Assembly: GCA_021399435.1 (NCBI GenBank)
Contig: JAJTUP010000065.1
Location: 248,001 to 312,000 of the forward strand
Source: Diaporthe sp. PMI_573
Taxonomy: Eukaryota; Ascomycota; Sordariomycetes; Diaporthales; Diaporthaceae
Direction of reading: 5' to 3'
Length of the DNA: 64,000 nt
Below are positions 20,647 to 31,277 of the stretch, in pieces (within the stretch, counting starts at the first letter, position 1; every line of letters starts with the position of its first letter). The position numbers were made by a program, and so were the translations under genes. The notes under the pieces were generated by a model. It was given only the letters and a program-made list of their open reading frames with translations. It searched no databases and had not been told where the DNA came from.

Positions 20647-20800
20647 GTAATTCAACTGCAGGGGGGTTTCAACGGCTTCAATCAACGTCAATTCAATCAA
20701 TATTTACCTGCCGTTGACTCAATCAACTGATGAAGTGCTTACGTAAAGCGTCAACTCCATCAACGTTGTGGTGATGTTGACGTTGATTGATTGATGGTCC
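20647..20800. repeat. Subterminal repeats of the hAT fragment
   Basis: Directly after the hAT stop, many short direct and inverted copies of TCAATCAA and TCAACG occur (for example GACTCAATCAACTGATG and TTGACGTTGATTGATTGATGG). Such clusters are typical transposase-binding subterminal repeats in hAT elements. I could not fix the exact terminus. Confidence 0.55.
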
Positions 20801-20844
20801 ACTCTGGTGATCACCATCAGTGACAAGCAACCATTGGCATAAAT

Positions 20845-21265
20845 TTAGCACCCATGCGTTGTCTGATCGATTGAGTAACTTGCAATATAACCAGAAATCG
20901 ATTTCCGAGGCGACTCCTGTCCCACTCCGTCTCGGAGGAGGGAAATCATATGGACTATTGCGTGTCCTGTTGCGATGCACCCAGTCCAGCGGTGGATCAT
21001 ATTGTTTATCGATACAGGCAATTCCAAGTACTCTGTGATGAGGTTGCGTCTACCTCCGAGCGATACAAGAACCATATTCAGCAGAGAAAGTAGGCCAGAC
21101 TTTCGATTAACAGTGTCAATAGTCACCAAGTACGGTATTATGTTAGAAATCAGTAAAGATACAACGAGAATCGCTTCGCCCCTAGACGCATCTGTCCAAG
21201 TCGCAGATGGAAATAGAGGCGGAGTACGAACATGTCGAATGCATGCGAAAATAATATAGGTTAAT
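20845..21265 (-). pseudogene. Ferric-reductase-type transmembrane domain fragment
   Basis: The minus frame contains a hydrophobic helix (EAILVVSLLISNIIPYLVTI), then SGLLSLLNMVLVSLGGRRNL, and IHRWTGCIATGHAIVHMISL. The last matches the LHRW-G-hhhh-hHhh heme-helix motif of the ferric reductase/NOX transmembrane domain, with conserved His residues about 13-14 apart. The FAD- and NADPH-binding halves are absent. The 5' side is cut at ~21265 where an LTR-like sequence begins, and the 3' side stops before the hAT tail. A fragment, not functional. Confidence 0.6.
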
Positions 21266-21469
21266 TGTTGGAATAGCACCTGGTTGGATCGCACGTAGTT
21301 CGATAGGTTGGGTGTGCTTAGTCAGCCGGGGGCCCGGCTGGGGAAGAGTGGCCTCTTCCCCTTCGTACGATAGTACACCCGTTTCCCTGAGCAAGCAATA
21401 CAATCAGAACCCACCAACAGACCCCTACGTACGTACGTACTATCGCCATATGGCAAAGGCCATTCAACA
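21266..21469 (+). repeat. Solo-LTR-like sequence
   Basis: Begins TGTTGGAATAGCACCTGGTTG and ends CCATTCAACA (TG...CA), as fungal copia LTRs do. It shares its start, an internal AGCAAGCAAT, an ACGTACGTACGTAC run and a CATTCA-type end with 30369-30549. No 5-bp target duplication is evident, so this is tentative. Confidence 0.4.
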
Positions 21470-21524
21470 TTTGCCGCAATTTCACCCAAGAGACCAATCA
21501 CAAGACGGTCAACACAGACCAAGT

Positions 21525-22701
21525 CAGGGCTCCTAATAGTGCGGACCATTAAGAGCACTATTAGTGCACACTGTAGTCCAGACTAATAGTCCATGCACTA
21601 TTGGTTCAGTGCGACGTCTCTCGGACTACACTGATGGTTCAGTGTAGGCCTCTCGGACCACACTGATAGTCCAGTGTAACTCGACCAGACTGACCAGTAG
21701 TTCAGTGCGAGGGCCGCAGACTAACAGTGGCACTATTAGTGCGCCCAAGCCCTTCCAAGTTTGTGGCCCACTGCGGAGTACCCAGCCAGGACGTACGCGG
21801 TCCAATGCGTCGAGAGCGCGCGCCGCGGGGTTTCAAAGATGGCGCTAAAGGAGTGTCAACAAATACAGCCAGTGTACCGTGTTTGTCGCAACTGAAACCA
21901 TCCGTCCTAAAACTTACATGTTCAACAGTATCCTAATTTTGTAGCTTTGGAATGGGCTATCTGGCCGATTGCAAGAAGCATGTACTGCCTGAGAGACGAT
22001 GAAGTGTGTGTTATCTCAGTGGCGAACCTTAAGCCGACGAGTTAAGAGATACCAACCCTGCCATTACAGATAGGCGGGGTACCAGGTAACTTCTATCCAA
22101 TACCTGTAGGGTAGGTTGGGCTGGGATTGCATCGTCCTGAGCGAAGCCGTTGAGATGCCAATCACGCTAATCTCTTTGAGAATCACAGTCAAACTAGTGA
22201 GATTATAACCACTGGCTTGCTCAGAGCTTCTGTTTCGTATCGATTCCATCGTAGTCTGAGATAGAATGGCAGATTGTTGTGTCCGGTCGAGTAATGTGTA
22301 TCGTACCAATCATGGCCCCCAGTTTCTGCGTCAACGTGGTTCGATTACTGACTACGTCCCATCCCAAAGCGCAGATTAAGTCAATTACAGTCCGCCCAAA
22401 AGGCTATCTATCGTTCTTATTGAAGACAGGAGCCCACAGGAGGCAGCCTGAGAGGCACGGGGAGTGCCCAGCCGCAAGTGGGGCTATTATGTTCGGACTA
22501 ATAGTGTAAACTACAGTTTGCACTGTAGTTTAGTTTCAACCTTGACGGACGGACCAATAGTTCAGTTTGCATATCTCAGGCAAACTGGCAGTTCAGTGTA
22601 GCTAAGTCAAACGGACTGGCAGTTTAGTGTGACTAAGGCAAACGCACTAAATGAGCAGTTTGAGGCTTTCACACGCACTGGTTGCACTATTAGGAGCCTT
22701 G
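21525..22701 (+). mobile_element. Non-autonomous hAT element, copy 1 (1,177 bp)
   Basis: The terminal inverted repeat is CAGGGCTCCTAATAGTGC on the left; the right end is its complement with one transition (GGAGCCTTG instead of GGAGCCCTG). The flanks GACCAAGT (21517-21524) and GACTAAGT (22702-22709) form an 8-bp target duplication with one C/T change, diagnostic of hAT. It encodes no transposase. Both subterminal regions are packed with short palindromes such as CACTGATGGTTCAGTG. The same 1,177-bp element lies inverted at 61712-62888, near-identical by comparison of frames on both strands. It must be mobilised in trans. Confidence 0.9.
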
Positions 22702-24686
22702 GACTAAGTAGAGCAAAGCTTTGATTGGGATAAGGAATATAAAGATACTATCTTCAATTTATGATTATTGTACAGTATTAGGAAATCTGGATTGTTCATT
22801 TTACCCAAGGACTCAATCCTGAACATATTTCTTTCATCTCCAGATTTGAAACCTAAATTTGATTTCTTGCAATCAGCACCTTCAGCCGGCCCCCTATCCC
22901 GAATCCTCACACCTTGACCAAGGACTCATCATGAACGCGTTTCTATGCCTTTCCTGATGCTTGAATCTTCATGACGACCCTGCTCCGTGTTTTGACCTCG
23001 ATTCGCTTATTTCGACTACACTGGGCCTCACTCCTTTCCCTATGTAAGGTCGACCTTCCGACGACTGTGCCAACATGCGCTTAGTATATAGATCCAAGTC
23101 TCGCAATCTCTAATGAGTGAAATCTGAAGTCCAGGAAGTTGGGGTTTTCATTTCTCAGCGGGTTCCATGGAGGGTCTTGCGTATAAACTCGTCAGGCACG
23201 ACTTTAATTCCCGTTTTCTTGACTAAGAAAGACCTACTAACGATAAATTTAAGAATTTTATGAATGGAAAATCTTTGTGATGAGATTTTGGGGGGGGGGG
23301 GTGGATTATAGTGTCCGTTGCTTATTCAGGCTTGAATGTGGGAATGATGAGAAGCATCCGGGACCAGCAGGAGTTATGCCAATCACACACAGTCACACAA
23401 TGTATAAGACGGCGACTTCATCTGTGTGCCTGATGCAAGGAATACAAGAGTACTGTCCGAGAATAGCTCGGTACACAGACCGGCGCCGACGCAGGCTTCT
23501 GGATGGGACGGCCGATATCATCTCGCATTCCCCTAGCAGATCTTCAAGACCTTCCCCAGCCGCTCTGGCCCAAACGGAGCTTGTCAGGCAGCTCAAGATC
23601 CTGAATTGCCACGAGGCTTAGCAATCAGCTTCTAGCTGATTCTATACAGAAGAGAAAGGGGTATATAAAGCTTGCCCTGAAACCTCAAGACAGAGGGGGC
23701 AAAAAGGCAATACAAAAAATACAATTTTCACCCTAATATTTGACAAATACCGATAAGGGGGAGGAGTCCAAATTGCTGCTGAATATGTCTAATGAGAAAG
23801 TGGGTAAAACATTGAAGAGCTCATATTGTCTTCCCCATGGGATTCACGTGATGCAAGTACTTTTTTTAATACCTCTTCAGTTTTTAGGCAGCAACACGCC
23901 AGACCGGAGGAAGAGTGGCGAAAACCAGCTAGCGCAACCGCCCTGGCAATAAGCAGCAATCTTGGTCCGTGCACAAATTGTGTATATATAAGCCGTGCTG
24001 GTTTCCTTCGTGAAAGGTGGGGTAGATAGTGTTCTTTTACCTCCATCCACCGCGCTCGTGCTGAATATAAACATTTTGTTGCCCTGTCAAAACAGCAAAC
24101 CTTTTCTGAGCAATCTTCTTAGACTTGTTCTTCGCGGAATCCAGTATGTCTGCTCTGGATGTTCCTGACTGGATGCAAGCTCTGCCAAATTGGGAGAAAC
24201 TGGGAACGGCCCCAAAGGTAGGTAGAACCACAATACCTTAAAATACGTCAATTGCTGCCTGCTGATTATCCTGCGCTGCGTTATTCCTGCTGACTTCCTT
24301 CTTCCAACTCCCTCCTCCCTTCGCATAGCCCCTCCTTCCTTTGTCCGGCCGGTACTGATCGTATAACCTAAGCTGCGCTATTAACGTGTTAAGTGAGACC
24401 CTTGATGCACTATCGATGGTCAACATGGTGCTGAGTCTAAGGGTGTGACCGTGACCCCTGACATACCTTTAAAAGGTCTCGGATTCTGAAGTTGTGACTA
24501 TGTTATGCTGCAGGGTGGTTGCCTGTGACATCCAGCTCCGTTGGGCCTCAAGGCGAGCGCCATGTGCACTTCACTAAGCACACATGCGTGTTGAACTTAA
24601 GAAGCCTCTGGATATGTGCTGCCGTTTTCCTCATGCAAAGCTGCACGAAACGTTAGGTAAAGTCGAATCTGGGGCAACTGTTTGCG
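22702..24686. other. Gene-poor stretch
   Basis: Only short overlapping frames; none has a recognisable motif. There is a run of G (~13) near 23288-23300. No transposon termini found. Confidence 0.4.
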
Positions 24687-25936
24687 TCACTTACGATTCT
24701 CATTCCACACTGTATTCCAGAACCAGTAGACGCCTGCGCTACTGTCGTCGATGCCGACTAAGCTATTCGACATTGTATTAGGCCCCGGCGTTTGATATTC
24801 AATGCTGGCCCAATCATGACTATCGAAGTTACTCATGGGAATGGTGGCTGGCTGAGAGCCGTGAGTGTCCGAAGTTAGGTGGGATGTTGACACGGTATTT
24901 CGACTGGAACCATCCAGACCACTTGAGAGAGCTTTAAGAAGAGTAACGTCAGCAAATCTAGCCATCGTTTGCGAGTAATTGCAGCAGACGATGACATGCC
25001 TCTCTGTACTGATGCTAGGCTTTCATCATAGCTCAATTGGCCATTGACATAATTGAAACTTTCGTTTTCCAGACCCTGGTTTTCGAAACTCATCGGCTGT
25101 GCAAGAGGCAGGTTGAGAGTCTCTTCAATGGAAATTGAGCGCTGGCTTGGCGAAGCTAAATCGTCGTTTGTGCCGGCCTTATTATTCGTTCTCCCTACTG
25201 GTGTCAAGATAACATCAGCTTCTCGACGAAGCAAGAGTTGGATGACATTCCTCAACACGACGCTGCTCTGGAGGCATCGATTTGTGGGCCATCCGGACGG
25301 CCTCGGAGATGGAGAGGATTGTGGATCCGGAGATTGAGTGCAAGCTCAATGTGAAAGACCCCCATATGGCGCTTCAATACGTCAGGAGTTTTGAGAAGAA
25401 GCTCGGATAAATTTGATTACCATCGTCTCATTCTTATGGCCGCCCTTCCACGCAATCTGTAATTCGCTTCTCGCAAACCGCGTCAGTTTAACGTTCTTTT
25501 GCATTTTGATGGAGATCTGCAGTTGAATGTTAGCGTCTAACCTTCTGGACGTTCTCTTATGGTGGTACGCCCCTTGAGCTGCAACCTTTCTGTTTTCCCA
25601 CCCACTTTTGGACTCTGAAACCTTGTCTTTTTCTGTTATAACTTTTTCCCACAAAGTCAGCTCTTGCTGAAAGCGATAGACCTCGAAGGTCTTCTCTTCA
25701 CACCCCTTTCCGACAACGACGGTATGTCGATCATAAAGCAGAAGCTTCCCAAGCGAGTCGATCCGTTGGCTCTCTTGGCTATCAAGGTGAAAACGCAGCC
25801 CTATTAGGGCGGCTCCTACCAGTGTCTGCTTAACAGAATTGTTTGCTTCGGTTGACACCTGCTCTGTCGCCTCAATACCTGCGGCTATGTAATTATCCCG
25901 CCTATGTTTACCCGTGGGTCGCTCGCTCGAGTGCAC
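24687..25936 (-). CDS. Possible multi-exon or decayed gene of unknown family
   Basis: Three minus-strand frames follow one another. 25936-25382 gives 184 residues (KTFEVYRFQQELTLWEKVIT, then lysine-rich). 25258-24875 gives 127 residues (AGTNDDLASPSQRSISIEET). 24965-24687 gives 92 residues ending near a plausible GTAAGT donor (SSAGVYWFWNTVWNENR). The acidic, Ser-rich later parts look like the tail of a regulatory protein. I cannot join the frames with certainty. The plus strand at ~25160-25415 also reads plausibly, so strand and structure remain open. Confidence 0.3.
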
Positions 25937-26542
25937 CCACTGCTGGCGCAGTGGGCGCCTAAATTGGTTGTTAGCCTAAATGGGGTTGTCACCCGAGCGT
26001 TGTTTTTTTTTTTTTGGTGCGAATCAGACGAGGACGGAATTGCCGTGATTGATAGAAGTGGCGTCACAGCGTCGGAGCTCTCCATAGACTTGACCGACCC
26101 GTTCAGCGCGAGCATATTTTCGATACCAGCCCGTGGCTCAGCCTGCACTCACATGGAATGCTTCGACCTTGAGACGTGGCTCAACACACGCCCAATCAAG
26201 CAGGTGATCAATAATGGCCCGCAGTACGTCTGTACAACTCCGAAACGTCTCGAGCCATCGGAGCCCTATAAGTGGGAATGCCACATCTGTTTTGGGGATG
26301 CCAGGCCGAGAAGTCTTCGTATCGATAGCTTTCTGGTCAGTGTACGTAAAAAACTGGAGGAGCAAATCACACTTGAAACAAAGTCGATACTTGTTGCAGC
26401 TGATGGCACGTGGCGGGCCGTCATGGAGCCAGTTGACGACGATGCTGGCATTGACGGTGATGGCCCAGTTTCGAAGGGTCCTGTCGCTAACTTACGCAAC
26501 CGATCAAGCAAGTCAAGAGAGGGCGGCGAGAGAGATCATTGA
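25904..26542 (+). CDS. SP-RING/MIZ zinc-finger ORF (PIAS/Siz-like fragment)
   Basis: Residues ~58-150 fit the SP-RING of SUMO E3 ligases. They read ELSIDLTDPFSASIFSIPAR, then GSACTHMECFDLETWL (C-x-H-x-x-C-FDL), then WECHICFGDARPRSLRIDSF (W-C-x-x-C...iD-f). The zinc ligand pattern Cys-His-Cys-Cys is complete. SP-RING proteins bind Ubc9 and direct sumoylation, usually in the nucleus. The SAP/PINIT regions are missing or unrecognisable. A run of ~13 T near 26003 encodes poly-Phe and may mark a frame problem or intron upstream of the domain. Another frame after 26500 (AAREIIELDY) may be the true C-terminus after a frameshift. Confidence 0.65.
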   Translation: MFTRGSLARVHPLLAQWAPKLVVSLNGVVTRALFFFFWCESDEDGIAVIDRSGVTASELSIDLTDPFSASIFSIPARGSACTHMECFDLETWLNTRPIKQVINNGPQYVCTTPKRLEPSEPYKWECHICFGDARPRSLRIDSFLVSVRKKLEEQITLETKSILVAADGTWRAVMEPVDDDAGIDGDGPVSKGPVANLRNRSSKSREGGERDH

Positions 26543-26893
26543 GCTCGACTACGTTTTATGAGCTGACAGGCTGAGATTGGGAATAGAAACCCAGAGGCAT
26601 GGATCGCTTGCTGATGGTAGAGACTAGGTGTCTAGACTGAGAGGTAGAGCTTTGCAGCTTCAGTTGGTGTCAAGAACACATTGGCTTGAGGAAGCAACAC
26701 AACCCAGGTCCTGGTTTTGGGAGTTGGCGATCACCTTCACACCGATACGTTTTTTCAATATTGAAAGCAGGCATATTTTTAGGCCAAGCGGTTGTGACAA
26801 ACAACAGGAGTTTGGACTTCGAGAGAATTCATTCCATAAATTATCGACGACCTAAATCCGTGCTGTTGGTACGCGGGGCTCCGCTGCCCAATT

Positions 26894-27181
26894 TCAATCG
26901 CCTTCAAGCGCTTTCACAGTTTCATCCAACACCTCAACAACTTGAAGAAGTGTAGTAGCCACGCCGTCTCTGAACTTGAGCAATATCTCCGCTTTTTCCA
27001 CGCATCCTCGGAAATGGGCTTCTGTGTGGTCTCCTGAGAGAAACCCTAGGTGAGAGTTCCTGATCTTTAAGGACATTTCTTCGCAGTCCGCCTTCTCCGC
27101 AGCGAGCGTCTGAGCCTGCTGCAAGCTAACTTCAGACAGGCTCCGCAAGACGTCGTAGGCACGACGTCCCTGCTCAGCCAC
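26894..27181 (-). CDS. Small helical ORF, 95 aa
   Basis: ATG frame of 95 residues, almost entirely predicted helical with heptad-like hydrophobics (RRAYDVLRSLSEVSLQQAQT, then VATTLLQVVEVLDETVKALE). It could be a coiled-coil exon. Neighbouring frames upstream are broken. No family recognised. Confidence 0.3.
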   Translation of the reverse strand: MAEQGRRAYDVLRSLSEVSLQQAQTLAAEKADCEEMSLKIRNSHLGFLSGDHTEAHFRGCVEKAEILLKFRDGVATTLLQVVEVLDETVKALEGD

Positions 27182-27633
27182 CCCAGCTCTCTTTTCTATC
27201 TTCTTGAGCCTTACAATTCATAGACGTTCGCGCTGTTTGGCGAGATACCTTTCTTGCGCATCAATTTCCCTGCAAGCAGCATCATACTGGACAATACCGT
27301 CGGGTCCAGGGCACCAAAGCTGCCGCATGCTCAGGCCGTCCACTTTGCGCGCGTGCAAGAATATCTGCGGAAACAGTTCGGCAACGATAGCGAGTACATG
27401 CCTAGACTCTGCCCTGGCGATCCAAAATTGACTGTAATTATTCTTTGGGTCAGTTATTATGATCGCAATGAGAGGTCCTTTGGGGCTTTATATCTTTAAG
27501 TGATCCCGTCTAGGACTTGAAACTTTAATATTGATCTTGACCCTGAAGTTGGGGGGGAAGTTCTTCCAACACAATTCGACGATGGCTTTGGGAAGCTTGG
27601 AGGCAGGTACGGCGCAAGGCCACGAGTGATGTG
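27182..27633. other. No supported gene
   Basis: Short frames only. A 75-81 codon plus pair near 27204-27499 overlaps in two phases without motif. Confidence 0.35.
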
Positions 27634-27880
27634 TTATGTTTGGACTAATAGTGTAGACCACAGTTTGCACTGTAGTCTAGTCTGATGGTGACGGACGGAC
27701 CGATAGTCCAGTCTGCACGTCTCAATCAGACTGCCAGTCCGGTCTGCACAATCTCAGTCAGACTGCCAGTGCAGTCTGACCAAAGTCGGACGACTGCTGG
27801 TTTAGTCTGGCCAAGTCAGACGGAACTAAAGGGGCAGTCTGAGGTGTCCGGACGGACTATTTGGACTATTAGGAGCGCTG
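27634..27880 (+). mobile_element. Diverged end of the 1,177-bp hAT family
   Basis: From TTATGTTTGGACTAATAG to GGACTATTAGGAGCGCTG the sequence follows the right subterminal region of the 1,177-bp element (22485-22701), with many transitions. Shared features are ACAGTTTGCACTGTAGT, GACGGACGGACC and the series of short CAGT/ACTG palindromes. The other end is not present, so this is a solo end or fragment. Confidence 0.65.
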
Positions 27881-28283
27881 ACGTTGCTTTGTTGGGTCAA
27901 ATAGTACTTAGCTGTAATATCACAAACCGACTTTAAGGCTTTCCGAGGCATAGTATATGGTGTAAATTCCTGCTTAGGAGACATTGCAAAAGTCTATTAT
28001 TGCCTGACAGCAACGCATTGAAAATATACTCTAGCTACTTAGATATTAAATCTGTAGCGTTGTGGCGATGTCAGAGGTCTCGAATTACTCAGGGCGGCGG
28101 CGAGGGCGCCAAGGAAACGCAGGACGAGATTGTCGCCGTAATGCCCGGCATTACTTACTTACTATTCGACTACATAGGTTATGTAGGCGACGACGTGGGC
28201 ATTGTGGGACGTGTCTATGGACATAGTGCGCAAATCACTTTCAACTCTTTTATTTCATCTCATTGTGAACTGGGTAAAGTCCA
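27881..28283. other. No supported gene
   Basis: A 95-codon plus frame (28000-28287) has no motif. It is probably the 5' flank of the bromodomain ORF. Confidence 0.35.
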
Positions 28284-28580
28284 ATGAATTGCACCAACTT
28301 TAAGTGGTCGTTTGATTTCTCGCCGGGTCATCGTCTGGTAGTTCCGTTCAAGGAGCCAGTCGATCCCATTATCGACAACGTCCCCGACTACTTTGAGAAG
28401 GTCACCAAAGCAATGGACCTCCATACTATTATGAAGACCAAGATGGACCAAGAACTGTACACCAACGACGAGGAGTTCCTGGCCGACATGAATCAAATTT
28501 TCGCCAATTGCAAGACCTACTGGAAACCCATAGACAATGTCTACGCCGCTCAACATCTTCGTAATCCTTCACAAATATAG
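28284..28580 (+). CDS. Bromodomain fragment, 98 aa
   Basis: The whole ORF is one truncated bromodomain. It has PFKEPVDPIIDNVPDYFEKV (the PF-PVDp...PDYf ZA-loop), KAMDLHTIMKTKMDQELYTN (pMDL-tI), and EEFLADMNQIFANCKTYWKP ending at DNVYAA (D-R-hf-NC--YN-p-n-vy). The conserved acetyl-lysine-binding Asn is replaced: the usual YN is YW here. Helix C is cut by a stop soon after. Bromodomains read acetyl-lysine on histones. The missing last helix and altered Asn argue for a relic or an incomplete gene model. It starts with an ATG but has no other domain. Confidence 0.65.
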   Translation: MNCTNFKWSFDFSPGHRLVVPFKEPVDPIIDNVPDYFEKVTKAMDLHTIMKTKMDQELYTNDEEFLADMNQIFANCKTYWKPIDNVYAAQHLRNPSQI

Positions 28581-29299
28581 ATGACGCAGATGAGATACTG
28601 CTGGATTCTGCTACCTCGGCGCCACCGCACGTAGTAGCACTGTATTCTTTTCACCCGCTACATTAACCCCCTTTTTGGCGAACTATCTTTTAGTTCAGGA
28701 ATGGAGTAAACACGTTGGTGATCTTAGTACCAGACCTTCTTGCAAAGAATACACGCAGGCGCACCGTGTTGATTTTGCAGAAAGGGTATCTTGGGGGTTT
28801 GAATGCATATCTCATTGTAGCGAGGGGCCGCAAAGACTGTTGTTGGGGGCGTGATGTTTCTAGCTAAGTTTAGGTATCCTTATAAGCCCAGACAAACATA
28901 GCTTAGCATAAGGGCTTACCTATATTCTAAACCATACTGGCTCAAAACTTATATTTCTCTATAACACTTGTTAGAAGTCATCGGAATTTATTATATTTTC
29001 TTCCGAACCCCTGGAGCCAAGTTCCAAGATTAATGCCCAGTTCGCCTCGTACGATCTACTCGTTTTTACCCTATACGCGGTGCTGCTAGAGGCCGCCCGT
29101 TGCCTATTTTCTGCGATTATTAACGTTAGTGGAAGGAGTCTCTCGCTGCCTTGATCTGTCTGAACCGTTCCTGTCAAGCGCAGGTTCGATGACCAGGGAT
29201 AAGAAGTGGAAAAAGTTATTGGTCATGCAAGGTCCGTTGGCGGATTTCTAGGCAGCAAAGCCGGCCCTTGCCTCGGTGCTCAAACCCCCCACAAAAGCT
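28581..29299. other. No supported gene
   Basis: Intergenic; one 68-codon minus frame without motif. The last ~100 bases are the promoter region of the gene at 29408. Confidence 0.4.
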
Positions 29300-29306
29300 A
29301 TATAAA
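29300..29306 (+). promoter_or_regulatory. Probable TATA box
   Basis: TATAAAG in the context AAAGCTATATAAAGCGACC, about 100 bases upstream of the ATG at 29408, a usual spacing for a fungal core promoter. Confidence 0.45.
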
Positions 29307-29407
29307 GCGACCACAGTCCAGGCACGCCTAGTAATTAATTGGTGCTTCAGATGCATCGTCTTCGAATTATCTATTCCCACAAACACTTACCATATATTGT
29401 CCGCAAA

Positions 29408-30208
29408 ATGAAACGCTATGCGCTTAGTTCTACGTCGACTCGTCGTGGCAATGCCCAGGACGACCAGGTTGAGTCCATTCCTGACAGCGTGCCTGCTCCC
29501 AAGAGGCAAAGGATTGCACCTGGCGAGCCGCCCGCGAAGCAGCTTGAACGGCTTCTATGCAGCAAGAAACCTAGTCACGACTTCAACTTGTTGGGAACTC
29601 AGCAGCAACAGCTCTTGTTTAGTTATCTACTGGGGGAATACCAGCACCTCCGAAATTATCTCCATGAGAGCCATTGCCCCGAAGCAGACAGAGCTGTCGT
29701 TCTGCACAATCGCGATCGGTTTTCTCAAGAAGCCGCCGATACCCTACTGGAGAGACCTCGAATTGACTGGAGCTATGCGGACGACAGTTTTGAACCCGTG
29801 GAACGTATCCGGTGGTGCTCCTTTGACCTGTTTCGACCAAGCGCACCGCAACAAAGCCTTCAACTCGAAGTCTGCACGTCTGGAGACGAACGTCGAAAAC
29901 ACGCAGTCGAGAAGAGCTTCTTCTTGCATGACGCCATTTCCTCACAATTATTGTACTACCGTCTGGCGGTTGTGTTTGGTATGCCGGAGCCCGTGATAAC
30001 TGACGAGTACAAGACCTGCTGGTCGGTCGTCCTACAATTTAGGGATAAGACGGGGCGACTAGAACTGAGCGACAGCAAAGGCGGGGCGTGGGCGGCGTTT
30101 TACGGGAGTGAAGATGCCAGTAAAGCTGCATTGTGGTTCCTGGGATGGATAGTAAGCGACCAAGTTCCGCATACCTATGATGGTGTTCTGGCCGGATGTA
30201 CAGCTTAG
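29408..30208 (+). CDS. Uncharacterised protein, 266 aa
   Basis: An uninterrupted frame. I choose the ATG at 29408 (CGCAAAATGAAACGC) over an in-frame ATG at 29339, because the latter lies close to the TATA box and the intervening residues are unlike the rest. The N-terminus is basic with a PKRQRIAPGEPPAKQ nuclear-signal-like patch. The middle is polar and helical. The C-terminal half looks globular (ERIRWCSFDLFRPS, YKTCWSVVLQFRDKTGRLEL, ALWFLGWIVSDQVPHTYDGV). No family recognised. Its intactness amid debris suggests it is expressed or recently acquired. Confidence 0.65.
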   Translation: MKRYALSSTSTRRGNAQDDQVESIPDSVPAPKRQRIAPGEPPAKQLERLLCSKKPSHDFNLLGTQQQQLLFSYLLGEYQHLRNYLHESHCPEADRAVVLHNRDRFSQEAADTLLERPRIDWSYADDSFEPVERIRWCSFDLFRPSAPQQSLQLEVCTSGDERRKHAVEKSFFLHDAISSQLLYYRLAVVFGMPEPVITDEYKTCWSVVLQFRDKTGRLELSDSKGGAWAAFYGSEDASKAALWFLGWIVSDQVPHTYDGVLAGCTA

Positions 30209-30368
30209 TCGCATAGAATTATGATTGGCATACGGAGGTAAAAGAAATTGATTTCACGTACTGTGATATATGAATCCATGCCTGACTCTTAGGAGGGGAG
30301 TGGCAGGGACTCTCGTTGAGAGGGGAGGGTACATCGATCAAGTGGGGGACCAAAATAATTGCATATTA

Positions 30369-30549
30369 TGTTGGAATAGCACTGGGTTGAGTCGTACGCC
30401 GTGAGGCACAAGATAATGACTAAGCAGTATTTGGGGCTGCGGCGTAACTACTTATCATTAGTTAGAGAGAAGAAGCAAGCAATGAACAACCAACCGAACC
30501 ATCGTCAACGCGATACCACGTACGTACGTACAAGAAAGCCCATTCAGCA
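30369..30549 (+). repeat. LTR-like sequence related to 21266-21469
   Basis: Starts TGTTGGAATAGCACTGGGTTG, contains AAGCAAGCAAT and ACGTACGTACGTAC, and ends CATTCAGCA. The order and spacing of these blocks match 21266-21469, with the rest diverged. No target duplication seen. Confidence 0.35.
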
Positions 30550-30705
30550 CGTAGCGTATATAAGAAAAGCAGTGAAAACAAAAGACTTGAAAAGGTATAA
30601 GACATCGCACTGTTGTCACGCCGCCTGCAAATCGTGAAAGGAATCTGTGTTTGAGCTAATACGATAGAAAATGGATCGGTCTACTCTATTGGCCCAAGCA
30701 CAAAA

Positions 30706-31135
30706 CTATTGCCTACAGTCTGACATAAGTACTGTACCATATCGGATATAGCAGGATAGCAGAGATGATATCAGGATAGGCAAGTCTGCCGGCGTGTCCC
30801 AGGACGCATCGATGGATCCCAGCAGAAGCTTCAGGGTCCAGAAGTCGGCCGTCAGCGCCATCGAAGGGTTGATGCGGGTCATCTCTTGCTGCTCGATCTC
30901 GAGGGATGCGGTGACGTCCACGAGTCTTCCAATCTGTGGATGAGTGTCGAGATTGTTGAGGAATTGACGCGCCTCCTCGTCCTCGCCCACCTGGGTGAAC
31001 TGGTAAGCGACCGCGCCGGCGCCCAGCGAAGTGCGGGATAGCTCGTCCGAAGCGTCCTTGATGGCTCGGAAGATGGTGTCATTAACGATGCAGGCTACGA
31101 CCAGAGACAGTGGCGGACCTGAATATCCGTAGAGA
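30706..31135 (-). pseudogene. vWA-domain protein C-terminal fragment
   Basis: One minus frame reads LSLVVACIVNDTIFRAIKDA, then GAGAVAYQFTQVGEDEEARQ, FLNNLDTHPQIGRLVDVTA, and a tail with MTRINPSMALTADFWTLKLL. This is the back half of a fungal von Willebrand A-type protein (viqFfQVG-d--A--fL--LD---------D-Vd). The MIDAS motif (DxSxS) and N-terminal half are absent, and the region upstream of ~31135 is out of frame. It is decayed or truncated. Confidence 0.5.
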
Positions 31136-31277
31136 CCGAGGCTTGGGCCTTGGTTGGCGCGAGGGTAAGAGGCACTGTATTTGAATAGACTTTTTCTTTT
31201 TTCTTTTATGGTTATTATGAAATACAGAGGGACCAGATTAGTTGAGTTCCAGTGTCACGACTTCTCCCACAGGTTTA

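Noticed and set aside
25053..25415. Plus-strand coding stretch (for example FSTKQELDDIPQHDAALEAS)
   Set aside because: It competes with minus-strand frames of similar quality and needs a frameshift. I could not decide, so I list only the composite minus-strand candidate at low confidence.
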